Shown here one piece after another: positions 34,801 to 46,440 of a stretch of DNA of 64,000 nucleotides. Under the pieces are notes generated by a model, which was given only the letters and a program-made list of their open reading frames with translations, ran no database searches and was not told the DNA's origin. Numbering within the stretch: the first letter of the stretch is position 1; every line of letters begins with the position of its first letter. This DNA comes from Amia ocellicauda (taxonomy: Eukaryota; Chordata; Actinopteri; Amiiformes; Amiidae). A program made the position numbers and the translations under genes. The stretch spans positions 25,289,001 through 25,353,000 of the forward strand of contig NC_089866.1 of the NCBI RefSeq assembly GCF_036373705.1, given 5' to 3'.

Positions 34801-37800
34801 GGAAGATTGATGCAGGCTGCTTTGAGAAAAAACCCTACTAGGGTTAACCCCTATAGGGTTAGGGAGATCTTGGGGAATGTTTTATGGATTTCATCATCTG
34901 TTTGCTTCCCCCCTCTCTCCTGTTTCTGATGTTTTGCAGTTCAAGAGGTATGTGAGTAAACTGCGCAGCAAGAGCACGCTGTACAAGAAGAGGAGGCAGG
35001 AGGTAGCGGAGCTCCGGGCGGAGTATGGCGTCCTGCAGAGGACTGAGGACATCCTGAAACAGCGCCACGAAGCCCTACAGCAGCAGCTGGTAAACCGGAG
35101 CGCCTCCCAAAATCACGCCACATGCAGCCCCCCCACACACAGCTCCCCCTTACAGGGAAGTGACATAACCTTCCTGGAAAAGATCGCAGGCCTCTTAACC
35201 CTCCACGCTCCCCGGGTTGGTGATAGACAGGGCTGACGCAGGCAGGGCGGTGCTGTTCTATTTGTGATGGCTGCATCTGCTTCGCCTCTGGCAGTTGCTT
35301 AATTTTAATTTATTTTGGGCTGGGGGGTCCTTGTGCAGGCTCCTCCCCCAGCTAGTCATTGACGTTTAACTGCCAGTGGCTCTTCCCATGGTCTGACAAT
35401 TGTATTCATTGTCACACAAGAATACAGCAGATAGCACTACAGACCTCAGCACCACAGTTGGCCCGTACGAAAAAAGCCACATTCACAGTAACGCATTACA
35501 CTTTTCCAAATAAGTTCTTAATCCCATAATGCAACTGCGCTGCAGAATACTGACCTCTCTACTCTGCCAGTCGTACCTGCATTTTTTTATTTTGAAAAGT
35601 AAATACAAATATATATATATATATAAATTTAATTTTGCAAGATCATTAAAATAAAGTTTAAATAAATGTTCCAATTAATGAATAGCAGGGATCAATCAAT
35701 CAGTTAATTGTGTTTAAATAACAGTGACGCATCAGAAGGTTCACTATTTATACTGTTTGTGGTATAGATTATTCATCCTCATGACACTCAAAGTATTGTT
35801 TGTAAACCTGAGTTGGTTATTAGACAACAAAGATGATCCATGGGAAACAAATCACTTGGCTTTTTAGTCACATGTTGTAAAGACTTTGAAAACATGAGAA
35901 TTGATTGTGGAGCACTTTAAATGTGTGGTACAAGTCTGGGTAACAAGTAGTAACATCAGTAGCTGATTAGGGCCTTCATTCACTCTCATCCCTCACTGAG
36001 GAAAAACAGACCACGTAACAGTGACTGTCGGGGGGGATCCACATTAATGGATCGCTGTTGGCAGCTGAAAGACAAACCACAGGAGAGGGGAGCAAAGGTA
36101 CAATATGACAGTAAATGGGTCAGCCAAGTCAAAGTGGAAGTCCTAAACAGCTGGTTAATTGGTGACATTGTTCAGTGGAGCAGCAGCATTGAAACTGTCC
36201 ATCATAGCACACAACCTCAGGAGATTCTGCACGTGCCGTCTTTTCAAATTAACTGAGGAGTCCAATACCCTCATAGCTGTTCCCTCACACCTTCCCTCTG
36301 CCCGTCACAGCCTGTCACCTGGTTTACCTTCCACTCTTTCGTGTCACGGAGTGAGGCTGTAACAGACTCCATCGACACAACTCTGAAGGAGAATCCGAAA
36401 AGACAAAGTGTTTCGCACTCTGCAGTCAAGTGCTGTGCTGAAGCCGTGTGTGCGGACACAACCCTTGAACTGGATTTGACAAAGTATTCAACACCGCCAT
36501 TGGACACAAACCAGTCCCTGTTTGCTTGCTCTCAGTGTAACACTTCAGCAAAGGCTGTGCATTAGCAAACATTTCCATTCCAGAGTAGGTTATTCTTCTT
36601 AATATTTTATTATTATTTATTACTTGGCAGACGGCCTTATCCAGGTTGACTGTATATACCTAACATAGTATTGCTTTGATCTGCTGCTGCCAGATCAGTC
36701 ACCAAATGTCTTCAGCTTTACGTCATTTGTAAGTGCATTGTATTTGATTATGAGCTTTTAGATTAACAAACAGGGTGGTCTTTCATCTAAATGGCATTCC
36801 TTGCATACAATCTTGATTTGGTATGAACTATATGAACTACATAAAAGTAGACAATATATATTTTGTATATTATTTTATATTATTTATATCCTTAATGCAG
36901 GAAACAAGCACCCTAGGTGGTTTGGACCCTGTGGGCCCACAATGATATTTATGTAGAAAATCCAAACATCCACCTGGTTTGGGATACAGTGATATTGATT
37001 GGAAAAAATTAAAATACATACATGAAAATAGTTTCTTATGGGGAAGAAATTAAAAACCTGTGCTGTTGTTTTGACCCGTAATTGCTCCCAGCGTCTCCTA
37101 AAGCATGGCCTGTGACTTTGATGTGTTGGCAGCAATCCATGGAAGCCAAGAAGGGCATCTCTGGGTACAGCAACACACAGGAGGAGCTGGAGAGGGTGTC
37201 GTCTATCAAGAGCGAGCTGGACGAGATGAAGGGCCGTACGCTGGACGATATGTCTGGGATGGTAATTCATGCTGGCTCCTCCCTCCTAAACTGCTCTGGC
37301 CTTGTGGCCAAATCTGTGCCTTTTGTTCTCTTTCTTTGCAGACTGACCTGCTCTCTGATCCCCCAGAAATGCCCTTATAGTGTGGGATAAACAGCCTTTT
37401 TTCATAACGCAACAGTGACTACTGAGACTTTCTCCCTATATAGAATATGTCCCATAGGTCCCAGGAATCATGATTGCCAGTTTCAAAATGGGGAGGGAAT
37501 AAAATAAAGATATGAAATGATTATATATATATATATATATATTATTATTATTTTATTTTTTTTAAGAATACATTTTCTGCTATCCAGATCACACACCAGG
37601 GGCAAACTAACGTGAGGCTCAGGAGTGGTTTTGATCACAAAGGCAGTCGCTGTGCTTTTCAGATATGTAGGAAGAGGCTGGAGATTGCCTGTAGTGCATC
37701 ACATGACAGAACTGGGAAACCAGCAACTAGCAATAGAACTGCTTAAGACAGATGCATCTCCGAGTATCACGGCATTCAACAATTCTGATCCAAGTTGCCA

Positions 37801-40800
37801 TTGGTTTTCGATACACTGTCATTTTGCTGACATCAATAGTTTGTGCTTTAGCCTGGCATTCTCTGGGGCAAAATTGCATAGACTTTATCTTTAGTTCTTA
37901 AATGCATGGCCTATTGTGGGTTATACTTTACATTACACAAATTTGAGTTACAAATGGATGCCATTTGAAAAGCAGCTTCAATTTTGAGGTTTTCATCTCC
38001 ATACACTTGGTGGTGGCTCTGCTGAATGTCTGTTTTTCAATTTGAATAAAGTCTGTTTATCCTTTGCCTCGTGGTTATGCAGCACAAAAGAAACCTGTTG
38101 CAAACAATTAGGCCGGGTGCCAACATGGTAGTCTTTAAACGCTAACCCTGGTCTGAAGTTCAGACATGTTTGTAACTGGCAGGCTGCGCACTTGGCAAGA
38201 TGAAACTCAGTGACGGATTCTTTCATTCCAGGCCTTTGCCACACAGGAGACATTAACTGACCCTACATTTTGGCACAAATTTAAACACTTCACATTGCTT
38301 TGTCACAGATCTCACTGTATCATATTGCTGTATATGTATGAAAGATTTTAAAAAGGATCTGCTGCACTGCTATTATTATTATTATACATTTTTTACAGAA
38401 ATAAGGAATGTTAAATATAATAATTTGGCTGAAACTTCAATTTGTAAATAATAAGGACTGGACTGGAAGGGAATGTTAAGGTTTTTTTTTTTTTTTTTTG
38501 TTATAGTGTTACATCTGGCTAAATGTTAAATGCCTGTTGTAATTGCCAAACATGGAGTTGATCGTTAAGGGCATTTTAAACTATTGCACCAAGATACATT
38601 ATTTATTTTCCCAGCGAAGTATCCTATCACAGTTTCCATTGGTTCTGTTTCAGGTAAAGAAATTGAATTCTGTGATAGCAGAGAAGAAGGCTGCCCTTGC
38701 TCCTGTCATTAAGGAGCTGCGGCCCCTGAGACAGAAATGCCAGGTGAGTTTTCAAGTTACTTATCAGATGCCCGTCTCCACGGTGACCTGCATGATTGAA
38801 CAAACATGAAGGTTCCATTCTCGACATATGCACAAGGGTAACTGCATCACTATAAGAATTAATATCTTTATTAGAGTAATCAAATTAAGGCATAAAATAA
38901 GATTAGGACTGTCTACAGGTGTATAATCTAAACAGATGTGTTGAAAGGTGGCGAGAGAGTAAAACTTTCACACTTCAGACATGTAGCACATAGTGAACCG
39001 CAACTTGGCCAATTTGTGTATTCTCTCATGTGTGCTTTGAAACTTGCATGAAGAACTCTGCAGTCTTTCCTTGAGAAATAACTTAATGTTTGAATCTAGC
39101 AGATTAGTATTATTCTTTAATATAGCATCCACCAGTGTAGATGGCCCTTAAATTGTCTGCTGGTTAGTACCAGTGTCTTCCAACTTGTCAACATCTCTCC
39201 TCCTAACTTTAGGACTGTAAAGTACAGGGTAATCACCTAGGTCTAACAGTCACCTACAAGGGCACTGGGCCCCAGTATCTCATTTACACCCCCCCATGCC
39301 CTTTTCACAATAGGAACTAACTCAGGAGTACGAAGAAAAGAAAGCTCAATATGACAGCTGCGCTGCCGGCCTGGAGAGTAACCGATCCAAGCTGGAGCAG
39401 GTATGGACTCCCACTCTGCCCTTGCACGCCAACAGAACCGCTATGTTGCCTCTGAATGAAGGCGACTGTCCTTATGTAGTAATAACACAACAGCAGGAGC
39501 AGCCGGACATCTGTTGTTTTTCTGGCATAAAATCTGTTTACCTGCAATACTGAACGGACTGTGTGGAATGCATTCATCTTTGTTACTATATTCAGATTAG
39601 CCTTCAAGAAGGTTACCATATAACAATCATGTATACAAGTGCATATTTTTATACTGGCCAGTTTTAGAAGGAACTCTGACTCTTTTGGGCATTTGTAAAG
39701 GCAGAGACGTGCACGGGAAGATTAAAAATAATTTCAAAATTGTTCAGTACGGACCTTTTTTCCCCCCACTAAAATCCATTTAAATATCTTATCTATTTTT
39801 AGGAAATTACACTTCTTAAGCTGTTCTGCAGGTCTGGCATATAATATCTCTGATCATCTGGTGCAGCCCTTTCTTGTCAGTAGAATAAAACGCTCTCTCT
39901 ATCCCCTGCTCTGTTACAGGAGGTGCGAGGCCTCAGAGAGCAGAACACAGAAGAGGAAAGCAGATACCATTACATCAACTGCATGAGACAGGTATGGTAC
40001 AGGACCGGAGACTGGGAGAGGGGGGCTCTTACGGACACCTCTGCCTTGTTATTGGACTTTTTTTTTTTTTTCCTCTGTCTCATTGCAGGTCATTGAAATG
40101 CAAATGCAGAGAGCAGCGGATGAAATGCGGGCCTATGTGTCTCCAGATCCGCAGGAAAGGCGAAAGGCTGTGAGGTAAGCCCAGCCGTCTGCTATTGATG
40201 ATCTTTATTTTTCAACTAAAGATTATGGTGTTATTGTCTGCTGAAAAACAAGTTGGATCTGATTACAGGGAGTCCTTTTGTTTACATGAGAGGGCATTAT
40301 TCTGGTTTATATTGAGGTTTATATTTTTTCAAATGTTTGCTTTAAATAAGGCTCTATTTTTGGTCCCAACTTTCAAGTTCAAGGGCTGCTTTCAAGTATT
40401 GAGCCATTTTCCTGTAGAAAGGTTTCTCCTTTGTGACGCCATTCCCTCGATTTTGGTTTCTGTTACCATAGCAGAAGAGTGCGGGAGTGTTTACTGTCAT
40501 GTTTGTAATTCATCAGCTTGAGGTGCTGGGGGCTCGTGTGACAACGCATTAAGAAAGCTGATTTGACAAAGCCCCTGCATCACTTAGTTTTAAATAAATA
40601 TTTGACTTGAAAAGGCTCGATCTCGCCAGCCGAGCCACAAGTTTGTTTACGTGTTTTTGAATTATGAGATTAATAACCGTAATGGAGAACTATAGAAAGT
40701 GACACAACAAGAAAGCTTTTACAAACATGGTTAGGTTAACAGCCCCTTACATGATTCACAGTTGTAAAATTTCAGAAAGGCAGCAGAAAAAGCTGGAAAA

Positions 40801-42080
40801 TTGTGATGACTGGCTGGTTCTGTTGTTTTTGTTCTGCAGGGAGCAGTACACCAAGAATATCACCGAGCAGGAAAGTCTGGGCAAGGTGAGTGGCGCTTGC
40901 CTCTTCTCTGTTTCAGACTCGCAGACGTGGGCGGGGCTATTAGAGAGACAGGCCCACGGTCGTTGGCATCCATAACTAATCCCTTGCAAACGGATCAGGC
41001 CAGCCCTCCCAGCTCTCACTTCCCCCTGAGGGAACAACGTGATCTCTTCGGAGTGGCCGAGCTGTAGCAGCGCACAGACACATTCCTGCTAAACCATTTG
41101 GAAAAGCAACTGTAATATAGACGTGGCAAACTGTGCCAGCCCTTAGATTTGAGCAGCGTATAAAGTGACCTGCTTACGCAAATAAATTATGAATTTGTCC
41201 ACCCTTTCATCGCTGCGCAAGAGTGATGAGTCCTTGCTTGCGGGATGTCCTGATCTCTCCCCAGCTCTGGCTTAAAGCCCTTTATTCCTATAGGCATTAT
41301 CACTTCACTTCTCATTTTGCACTTTTCATTGCCTGGGGGCATGCAAGTTAGGCATTTCCTGAAGTTTGTAGGGTACTGGTTTAGCAAAATGGTTTTGATT
41401 TCCATAGGCATAATGAAAACAGATTCTGGAAACATCAGATCAGGTGAGAGATTTCAGTGTGATACTGAGTGTAGGCCTGCTCTTGTTTGGAAATATTTGA
41501 ATACAATCAAGATATTTTAGTGGGGGATGGTCTTCAAAATCACTAAACTCCTTTCATAAGGTTCATATAAGCAGGTGTTCTCTTCCCGGCCCTATAAAAG
41601 AGATAAGCTTGAACTGCACTGTATTATTGCACTTTGTATTGCTCTTATATTTTGTAAGCCACCCTGGACAAAGGGTGTCTGCTAAGAAATAATAATAATA
41701 ATAATTATTATAATAATAATAATAATAAGGGAAGTGATTTTTGCAATATATTAGGCCTTGAAAAGCCCCTTTCTTGATCAATGTTCTCATCTTGCCTCTT
41801 TTTGAGAATCATGCTGACAACCTTTGACAATGTAGATCTTCAAAGCTCTCTCACCTCTGACATAACAGCAAGCCATGCCCCCTCTCTGCCCCCACAGAAG
41901 CTGCGTGAGAAACAGAAGGCAGTACGAGAGAGCCACGGCCCCAACATGAAGCAGGTGAAGATGTGGCGGGACTTGGAGCAGCTGCTGGAGTGCAAGAAGC
42001 AGTGCCACCTGAGAGCACAGAGCCAGGCCTCCATTGGACACGTCATCCAGGAGGGGGGCGAGGACAGGCTAGTCCTCTGA
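16857..42080 (+). CDS. ift81: Intraflagellar transport protein 81 (18 coding exons)
   Basis: Core subunit of the IFT-B complex, pairing with IFT74 to carry tubulin into growing cilia. Coding exons: 16857-17000, 17139-17242, 19422-19602, 19866-19955, 20493-20558, 20892-21002, 21432-21516, 22651-22814, 24196-24291, 28853-28999, 34940-35089, 37133-37261, 38654-38743, 39314-39400, 39920-39991, 40089-40174, 40840-40885, 41898-42080 (TGA). The total is 2031 nt, 676 aa, as in human IFT81. All introns are GT/AG and phases agree throughout. The N-terminus ([20 protein letters not shown]) to about residue 125 is the calponin-homology-like tubulin-binding domain. The rest is coiled coil, with conserved EKKGISGY-like (here [10 protein letters not shown]), [10 protein letters not shown] and the C-terminal [11 protein letters not shown]. 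Start chosen by the family N-terminus. No frameshift or missing exon seen. Confidence 0.97.
17477..17570 (+). repeat. SINE-like conserved tail in ift81 intron
   Basis: ATTTATTTCTTAGCAGATGC, CCTTATCCAGAGTGACTTAC, then TGCAATACAG. This is the reference copy of a five-copy family in the window; the others are at 2749, 36604, 41613 and 55226. Confidence 0.7.
17948..19168 (-). mobile_element. Complete Tc1-like DNA transposon (1221 bp)
   Basis: It has perfect 29-bp terminal inverted repeats starting CACTCACCTAAAGGATTATT. TA dinucleotides flank both ends (17946-17947 and 19169-19170), the Tc1/mariner target duplication. It encloses one uninterrupted transposase gene on the minus strand and sits in the ift81 intron between coding exons 2 and 3. 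Intact ends and ORF suggest a young insertion. Confidence 0.93.
17980..19020 (-). CDS. Tc1-like transposase (346 aa, intact)
   Basis: Cut-and-paste transposase of the Tc1/mariner superfamily. The N-terminus is a paired helix-turn-helix DNA-binding region ([20 protein letters not shown], later [20 protein letters not shown]). The catalytic DDE core shows the first Asp in [10 protein letters not shown], the second in [14 protein letters not shown], and the Glu in [15 protein letters not shown]. Length and motifs are complete and there is no stop or frameshift, so catalytic competence is plausible. It is unrelated at close range to the MAKTKEL-type transposases elsewhere in the window. Confidence 0.93.
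   Translation of the reverse strand: MGKKGDLSNFERGMVVGARRAGLSISQSAQLLGFSRTTISRVYKEWCEKGKTSSMRQSCGRKCLVDARGQRRVGRLIQADRRATLTEITTRYNRDMQQSICEATTRTTLRRMGYNSRRPHRVPLISTTNRKKRLQFAQAHQNWTVEDWKNVAWSDESRFLLRHSDGRVRIWRKQNENMDPSCLVTTEQAGGGGVMVWGMFSWHTLGPLVPIEHRLNAMAYLSIVSDHVHPFMTTMYPSSDGYFQQDNAPCHKGRIISNWFLEHDNEFTVLNWPPQSPDLNPIEHLWDMVERELRALDVHPTNLHQLQDAILSIWANISKECFQHLVESMPHRIKAVLKAKGGQTQY
19247..19312 (+). pseudogene. tRNA-Glu-like pseudogene
   Basis: TCCCAT…CTAGTGGTTAGGATTCCTAG, then a TTTACAC loop, CCCAGGCGGCC, GGGTTTGGCTCCCGG and TATGGGA match the vertebrate tRNA-Glu(UUC) gene layout. About 5 bases are missing after the acceptor stem (D-arm side), the anticodon triplet reads TAC instead of TTC, and the B box has TTTGG for TTCGA. 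It is best read as a tRNA-derived pseudogene or a short tRNA-SINE head. Confidence 0.75.
22927..23041. repeat. Inverted repeat, possible MITE, in ift81 intron
   Basis: Left arm 22927-22961 (AAGCATGAAACAGCTGGG core) and right arm 23008-23041 (CCCAGCTGTTTCATGCTT core) are near-perfect inverted copies of about 34 bp around a 46-bp AT-rich loop. No clear target duplication was identified. Confidence 0.75.
24292..28852 (+). other. Large ift81 intron, no embedded gene seen
   Basis: 4.6 kb between the coding exons ending 24291 and starting 28853. It contains poly-T (about 24430), poly-A (about 27428) and a 135-codon open frame (25767-26174) with no family resemblance, which I judge to be chance. 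Confidence 0.5.
29000..30264 (+). other. ift81 intron 5' of a Tc1 element
   Basis: No gene. Around 29285-29440 the sequence folds loosely on CCATTCCAATTCC versus GGAATTGGAATGG, perhaps a decayed foldback element. Confidence 0.35.
30454..31467 (-). CDS. Tc1-like transposase, copy A (337 aa)
   Basis: Starts [20 protein letters not shown] with a helix-turn-helix ([19 protein letters not shown]). The DDE core shows [25 protein letters not shown] and [15 protein letters not shown] (T where QSPDLNPIE is usual). It ends NKGFATKY. The frame is open further upstream to 31551, but the family start is MAKTKE. Copies A and C share QSTDLNPIE and [20 protein letters not shown]; copy B differs at both. In all three the loop [10 protein letters not shown] is three residues shorter than the equivalent loop of Sleeping Beauty-type Tc1 transposases. 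Confidence 0.92.
   Translation of the reverse strand: MAKTKELSKDVRDKIVDLHKAGMGYKTIAKQLGEKVTTVGAIICKWKKHKITVSLPRSGAPCKISPRGVSMIMRTMRNHPRTTREDLVNDLKAAGTIVTKKTIGNTLRCEGLKSCSARRVPLLKKAHVQARLKFANEHLNDSEENWVKVLWSDETKIELFGINSTRRVWRRRNDPKNTIPTVKHGGGNIMLWGCFSAKGTGQLHRIKGTMDGVMYHQFLGENLLPSARALKMGRGWVFQHDNDPKHTAKATKEWLKKKHIKVLEWPSQSTDLNPIENLWRELKVRVAKRQPRNLNDLERICKEEWDKIPPEMCANLVANYKKHLTSVIANKGFATKY
31511..31605. repeat. Internal 95-bp palindrome of copy A
   Basis: Near-perfect inverted repeat just upstream of the transposase start, centred near 31558 (TCCCTTTAAG). Each arm contains TTTTATAC / GTATAAAA, i.e. a TATA-like box facing outwards in both directions. The same palindrome lies in copies B and C. 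Confidence 0.9.
31837..34939 (+). other. Rest of the ift81 intron after copy A
   Basis: AT-rich intron. Several open frames (for example 34055-34519) show no family signature. Confidence 0.45.
36604..36660 (+). repeat. SINE-like conserved tail
   Basis: TTATTATTTATTACTTGGCA then GACGGCCTTATCCAGGTTGA: a diverged copy of the family at 17477, in the same orientation. Confidence 0.6.
41613..41728 (-). repeat. SINE-like tail with (AAT)n
   Basis: ACTGCACTGTATTATTGCAC, TTTTGTAAGCCACCCTGGAC and GGGTGTCTGCTAAGAAATAA followed by (AAT)n: the reverse complement of the 17477 copy. It lies in the last ift81 intron. Confidence 0.75.
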
Positions 42081-42640
42081 GCTCTCCAGCACTGCTCTCC
42101 CCTGCAGCCACCACCTTCCACCACACCCATGTAGCCATGCCCCTCCTAAAAATACCTCAAATGGGATTGATTATTGTTCGCAGACCGTGACAGACAAGTC
42201 TGAGGTTGTAACCGTGCAATTGCAAGCCTCACTTATTGCTTAATTGACCCTCATGTGTTGAACTTTGACCCAGTTCTAAGATCACAAAACCAAGCCCAAT
42301 GTTTCTTTAAATATGTTTCTCCTGGACACAATTAAATCAACAGGAAGGGAGCACACCATGGAGCAAATCAGGTTGTCTGTAGTATAAAGCAATTTTGTAA
42401 ATAAGTGCACTTGATTTATTACCAAAGCAGCAATATGTACATGCAATTACAAACTTTGTATTTTATTTTTGATCTTATTCAGAGAAACCCAAAGTATGTA
42501 TTTTATCACTTCATAATAATTTTTTTAATGTTCACACTGTAGCTCTACATCTCTGAAATAGCAGTCTTTGTTTTAGGGTAAAATTGTATCTTTGTATTAG
42601 TAGAAGTGTATTAAATGTTTTGGTATACACCACAATTAAA
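42081..42640 (+). other. ift81: ift81 3' UTR
   Basis: Non-coding sequence after the TGA. No AATAAA was seen; the ATTAAA hexamers at 42610 and 42635 are the best polyA-signal candidates. Confidence 0.5.
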
Positions 42641-42729
42641 TTAAAAACTTTGTGTGTGTATAGTATGAAATGATTGCCAGTAAGCAGAGAAACACGAATT
42701 AACACCAAATTTAATTAAGATGTACAGCT

Positions 42730-42988
42730 TAGGGCTGGGCGAAATGACTTAAAAATAATATCTCGATATTTTTAGAAGTTTGGGGGATACACGATGTACA
42801 TCTCTTTCTTGTTTTTATCCAATCAAGCCACAAAATAAGACCAAAGACATTCAAACTACAAGTATTTCGTTAATCCTTCAATAAGCAAAAGTAACAAATA
42901 TTACATGCAGGCTGTCATGGTAAATATATGCAGAATGCAACACATTACAGGGCAAGTGTTTACTATTACGTGTGTTATGTTGTTATGG

Positions 42989-43030
<42 letters not shown>

Positions 43031-43482
43031 TACATAAGTTTAAAAATAGCTGGCGTTACAATAGTTTTAATAAATCTTAAATGCGGGGTGCCTTATCCCA
43101 GGGATTTTATATAGAACAATTATCCGGTCAAGGAACGAAGGACAGCAGCTCCCATCTAAAAACAATCCATATTCACTGATGTCTCAAATTATTTATTAGA
43201 GAAAAAGTGAACATCATAATGCTTACGCGTTTCGACTTATCTTCCTCAGAGCACATATATACATATACACAGTATGATTTACTGTCACATAACAACAATA
43301 ACACAAGTAATATTAATCATGTAACACATGTGCTGTAAAATGGTAGATTCAGGTAGATTTAGCACGCCAGGTTAATAGTGGCGCATTAACATCTACTAGA
43401 CAGAGACATTTCTTCTCTGACTGTCGCGTTTCGATTCTACTTACAAATACAGCACGATGTTAATACAAAATAGTTATAATAG

Positions 43483-43524
<42 letters not shown>

Positions 43525-43993
43525 TAATACAACTGTTGAACCACTAAACCATCTTAATACAAAGAAAATTATACTTTCTGCATGTGTTTGCATTGCTTTC
43601 CAATTTATTAAAATGCAAACAAACATTATTATTTTTATACAAATTATATCAATCTAAATTAGGGGTGGGGGGTGTTTGCAGATCGAGTTTAGCCCGGCGA
43701 CGAGAGCGGGGCGGACCGTGTGCGCTTGTGCACTAAAGTGTCTCTTTGTTGTGTTGGTTATTCTGTGTCAGTTCACTCTCCTCCATGTCTGTCTGTGTTT
43801 CTGATATTCATTCCTACCTGCATCCAGCACGTGTGGAAGAACCGGGAAGAACGCAAAGTGTCCTAATGACAAAAAAATACTGCCGTAAAGATTGCAATTT
43901 GCGAAACCAAGATATAAACGATATAGCGTAATATGAAACGATAGACGTTTTTCTATCGTCATACGATATATATCGTCATATCGCACAGCCCTA
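42730..43993. mobile_element. hAT-type non-autonomous DNA transposon (1264 bp)
   Basis: Starts TAGGGCTGGGCGA and ends TCGCACAGCCCTA, a 13-bp terminal inverted repeat with one mismatch. It is flanked by a perfect 8-bp duplication GTACAGCT (42722-42729 and 43994-44001), the length typical of hAT transposons. No transposase ORF is present. The interior includes (TA)n/(CA)n near 42991-43030, (AAT)n near 43480 and ATCG-rich subterminal motifs at the right end. Confidence 0.88.
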
Positions 43994-45004
43994 GTACAGC
44001 TTAATCACTATTGTTGTACAGGTTCAAAAAGCATTCGCTGGATTACCGATTTTTCATTCATGCTCGGTTTAGATCTTTTTGCAATCACTATTTAAACTGC
44101 TAATCATGTTTTAAGTGGACGACCAACCAAATGTCTGAACAGTACAATGGGAAATTGATATATTTAATGCCATATCCTGAAGCAGAATAAATATTTAATG
44201 CCTCTGGGTGTTTGTAATGCATAGCAGTGACCCAGCCACTAAGTGTGGAGTTGGTCTCGGAAGAGAGTAGGCTAGATGCAGTTTTATGTGTTTGGTGTTC
44301 TCTGGAAAATCTCAGGAAGTCTTTAAGAACATCACAAGTGCAGAACATTTTTCTACATGAGGTGTATGACTATGTGCTGTGGCTGGCGTAATGTGTTCTG
44401 CAAACTTTACTGGGAAATGGAATTTTACTGCGCTTGTTTAGGTTCTATTGCAGTGGCTCTAATGTTTATAGTCTGCGATCATCCTTTGATCTCTCCTGTG
44501 TTCCTACACTGTTCTCTGCCCCCTCTGTCTGTAAATACACTACTATACACAAAACACTCAATGTGGCTCCAGTAGGGAATGTTTATACTAAAACTTATTT
44601 TTTACATAAGTATTTAATCTTATTCCCTGTATAAAAATTCATACCAAATAAATTTTAACGGCATATTTTTAATTTGAGTAATTTGAGAAACAAGCAATTT
44701 TTTACATGGCACTATAGATGACAAATTGTCGATCAGAATAATATTTCACTGTTTGCTCTTGAAAGATGACGGAATTGTTTGCAAGTTAAAGGAAGACTCT
44801 TTTACAATTTTAACCACTGACTAAGCTACTTCAGATGAAGACAGTCCATCATTAACCAAGAGATTATTTATGCATGCATGTGATTGTCTAGTGGACAAGT
44901 GTCCAAAAACTATTCATCTGATACAAATAGATGACTGGATGCATATTTTTAAAACTACGTTCTGCATCATTTCTGTTTTCCTTGGCATTTATGCCATTAT
45001 TTCT

Positions 45005-45007
<3 letters not shown>

Positions 45008-45064
<57 letters not shown>
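45008..45064. repeat. (AC)n microsatellite
   Basis: About 28 uninterrupted AC units. Confidence 0.95.
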
Positions 45065-45066
<2 letters not shown>

Positions 45067-46373
45067 GGAGTTTATGTATAACCCTCAACTGGGACAACCC
45101 CTGATCCCTTTCAACTTATTGAGGTTAATAAGTCAACTGCTATAAAACACTGCCCTGAAAAACTGCAAATCCTGATCTGAAAACATGCCTACATTGATGC
45201 TGTGCCTCTATTCTGTGGGTTAAACCTTAACAACAAGGAAAGGTTACAAAAGAATGGAGGCCATTGATTACCTACTTGAATTTAATGATACCAAACTCAT
45301 TAGTGCTTATGTCAAATAACCATTGTGGGGGTGAATTATCAATATTGTCATGGAATTAAATTGTCAAAAACCAAGTGCTTTGTCTATACACAGGTTTATG
45401 GGGCTAGTTACGTAAGCATAACCATCACTTTACAACTTGTTTAGTGCTACGTATGCTTTTACGAGGCTTCTTTCAATGGTGGCTAAGGTCAAACTATTCA
45501 GCACTCCTTTCAGTTGTGCCAGTTTTTTTTGTGTGTGTTTTATATCCAGCTCTACTGCATTGGATGTCTGGGGCTGTTAATTCTCTCAACCAGTCACCAA
45601 TATAACAAATGTTATTTAAAAATTAAAAAACATTGCAGGAGTGCTGGTGGACTTGAACGCGAAGAGACACAGAAGGCCTGCCATGCTGATGAAGATCAGG
45701 CGTACGTAAGCAGGTTTTGGGGAAGGCTCCGCGCTTTAGGGAGGGAGCTAACTTTCTCTGACCTACCTACAAACAAATCCACAACTTCAATTCTGACACA
45801 TCTTCAAGAATTCAGCCCCCTGTCTGTGTGTGTCTAAAGATAACAGTCGACAAAGTGCTCCGCTCACGCTGCCGAGCTCAGTTATTTTTGGAAACAACAG
45901 ACACGACCTTGGGCAGAAGAGTCTTGCCAATTTTGGAATTCGCTAGGACCGCTGTTGTTTAAGGATAGCTGGTGGGGGGGGTGGTGGCAGTGAGTGTACA
46001 ACCTCTTCTTCCATAGAAAAAAAAGAAATTGCATACAAATCCAGATAACAGGGTGGGGAGCATGGTCTATTTAACCTATCAGTCCCTCCCAGGACAATTC
46101 ACTTACAATATCTTACTTAAGTATTTTTTATTAATCACAATATAATGTAATACACCTTAGATTTTTCTTTGATTTATAAGTATTCGTACAATTCACAGTA
46201 TCCTATAAGATTCAGGAGGTGAATAAGTGATAAATGTTATATAAACCCTTTGAAAGGAGTTTAATAAGGGGAATAATAAGGTGAGATTTTTGAAATTATT
46301 TGGTCCCTAGCGAAAGTCACTGACAGGATCAACTGTATGTGTAGCATTTAGTATCACTATGGACTAGACACAG

Positions 46374-46376
<3 letters not shown>

Positions 46377-46437
<61 letters not shown>
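46377..46437. repeat. (TA)n microsatellite
   Basis: About 30 uninterrupted TA units. Confidence 0.95.
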
Positions 46438-46440
<3 letters not shown>

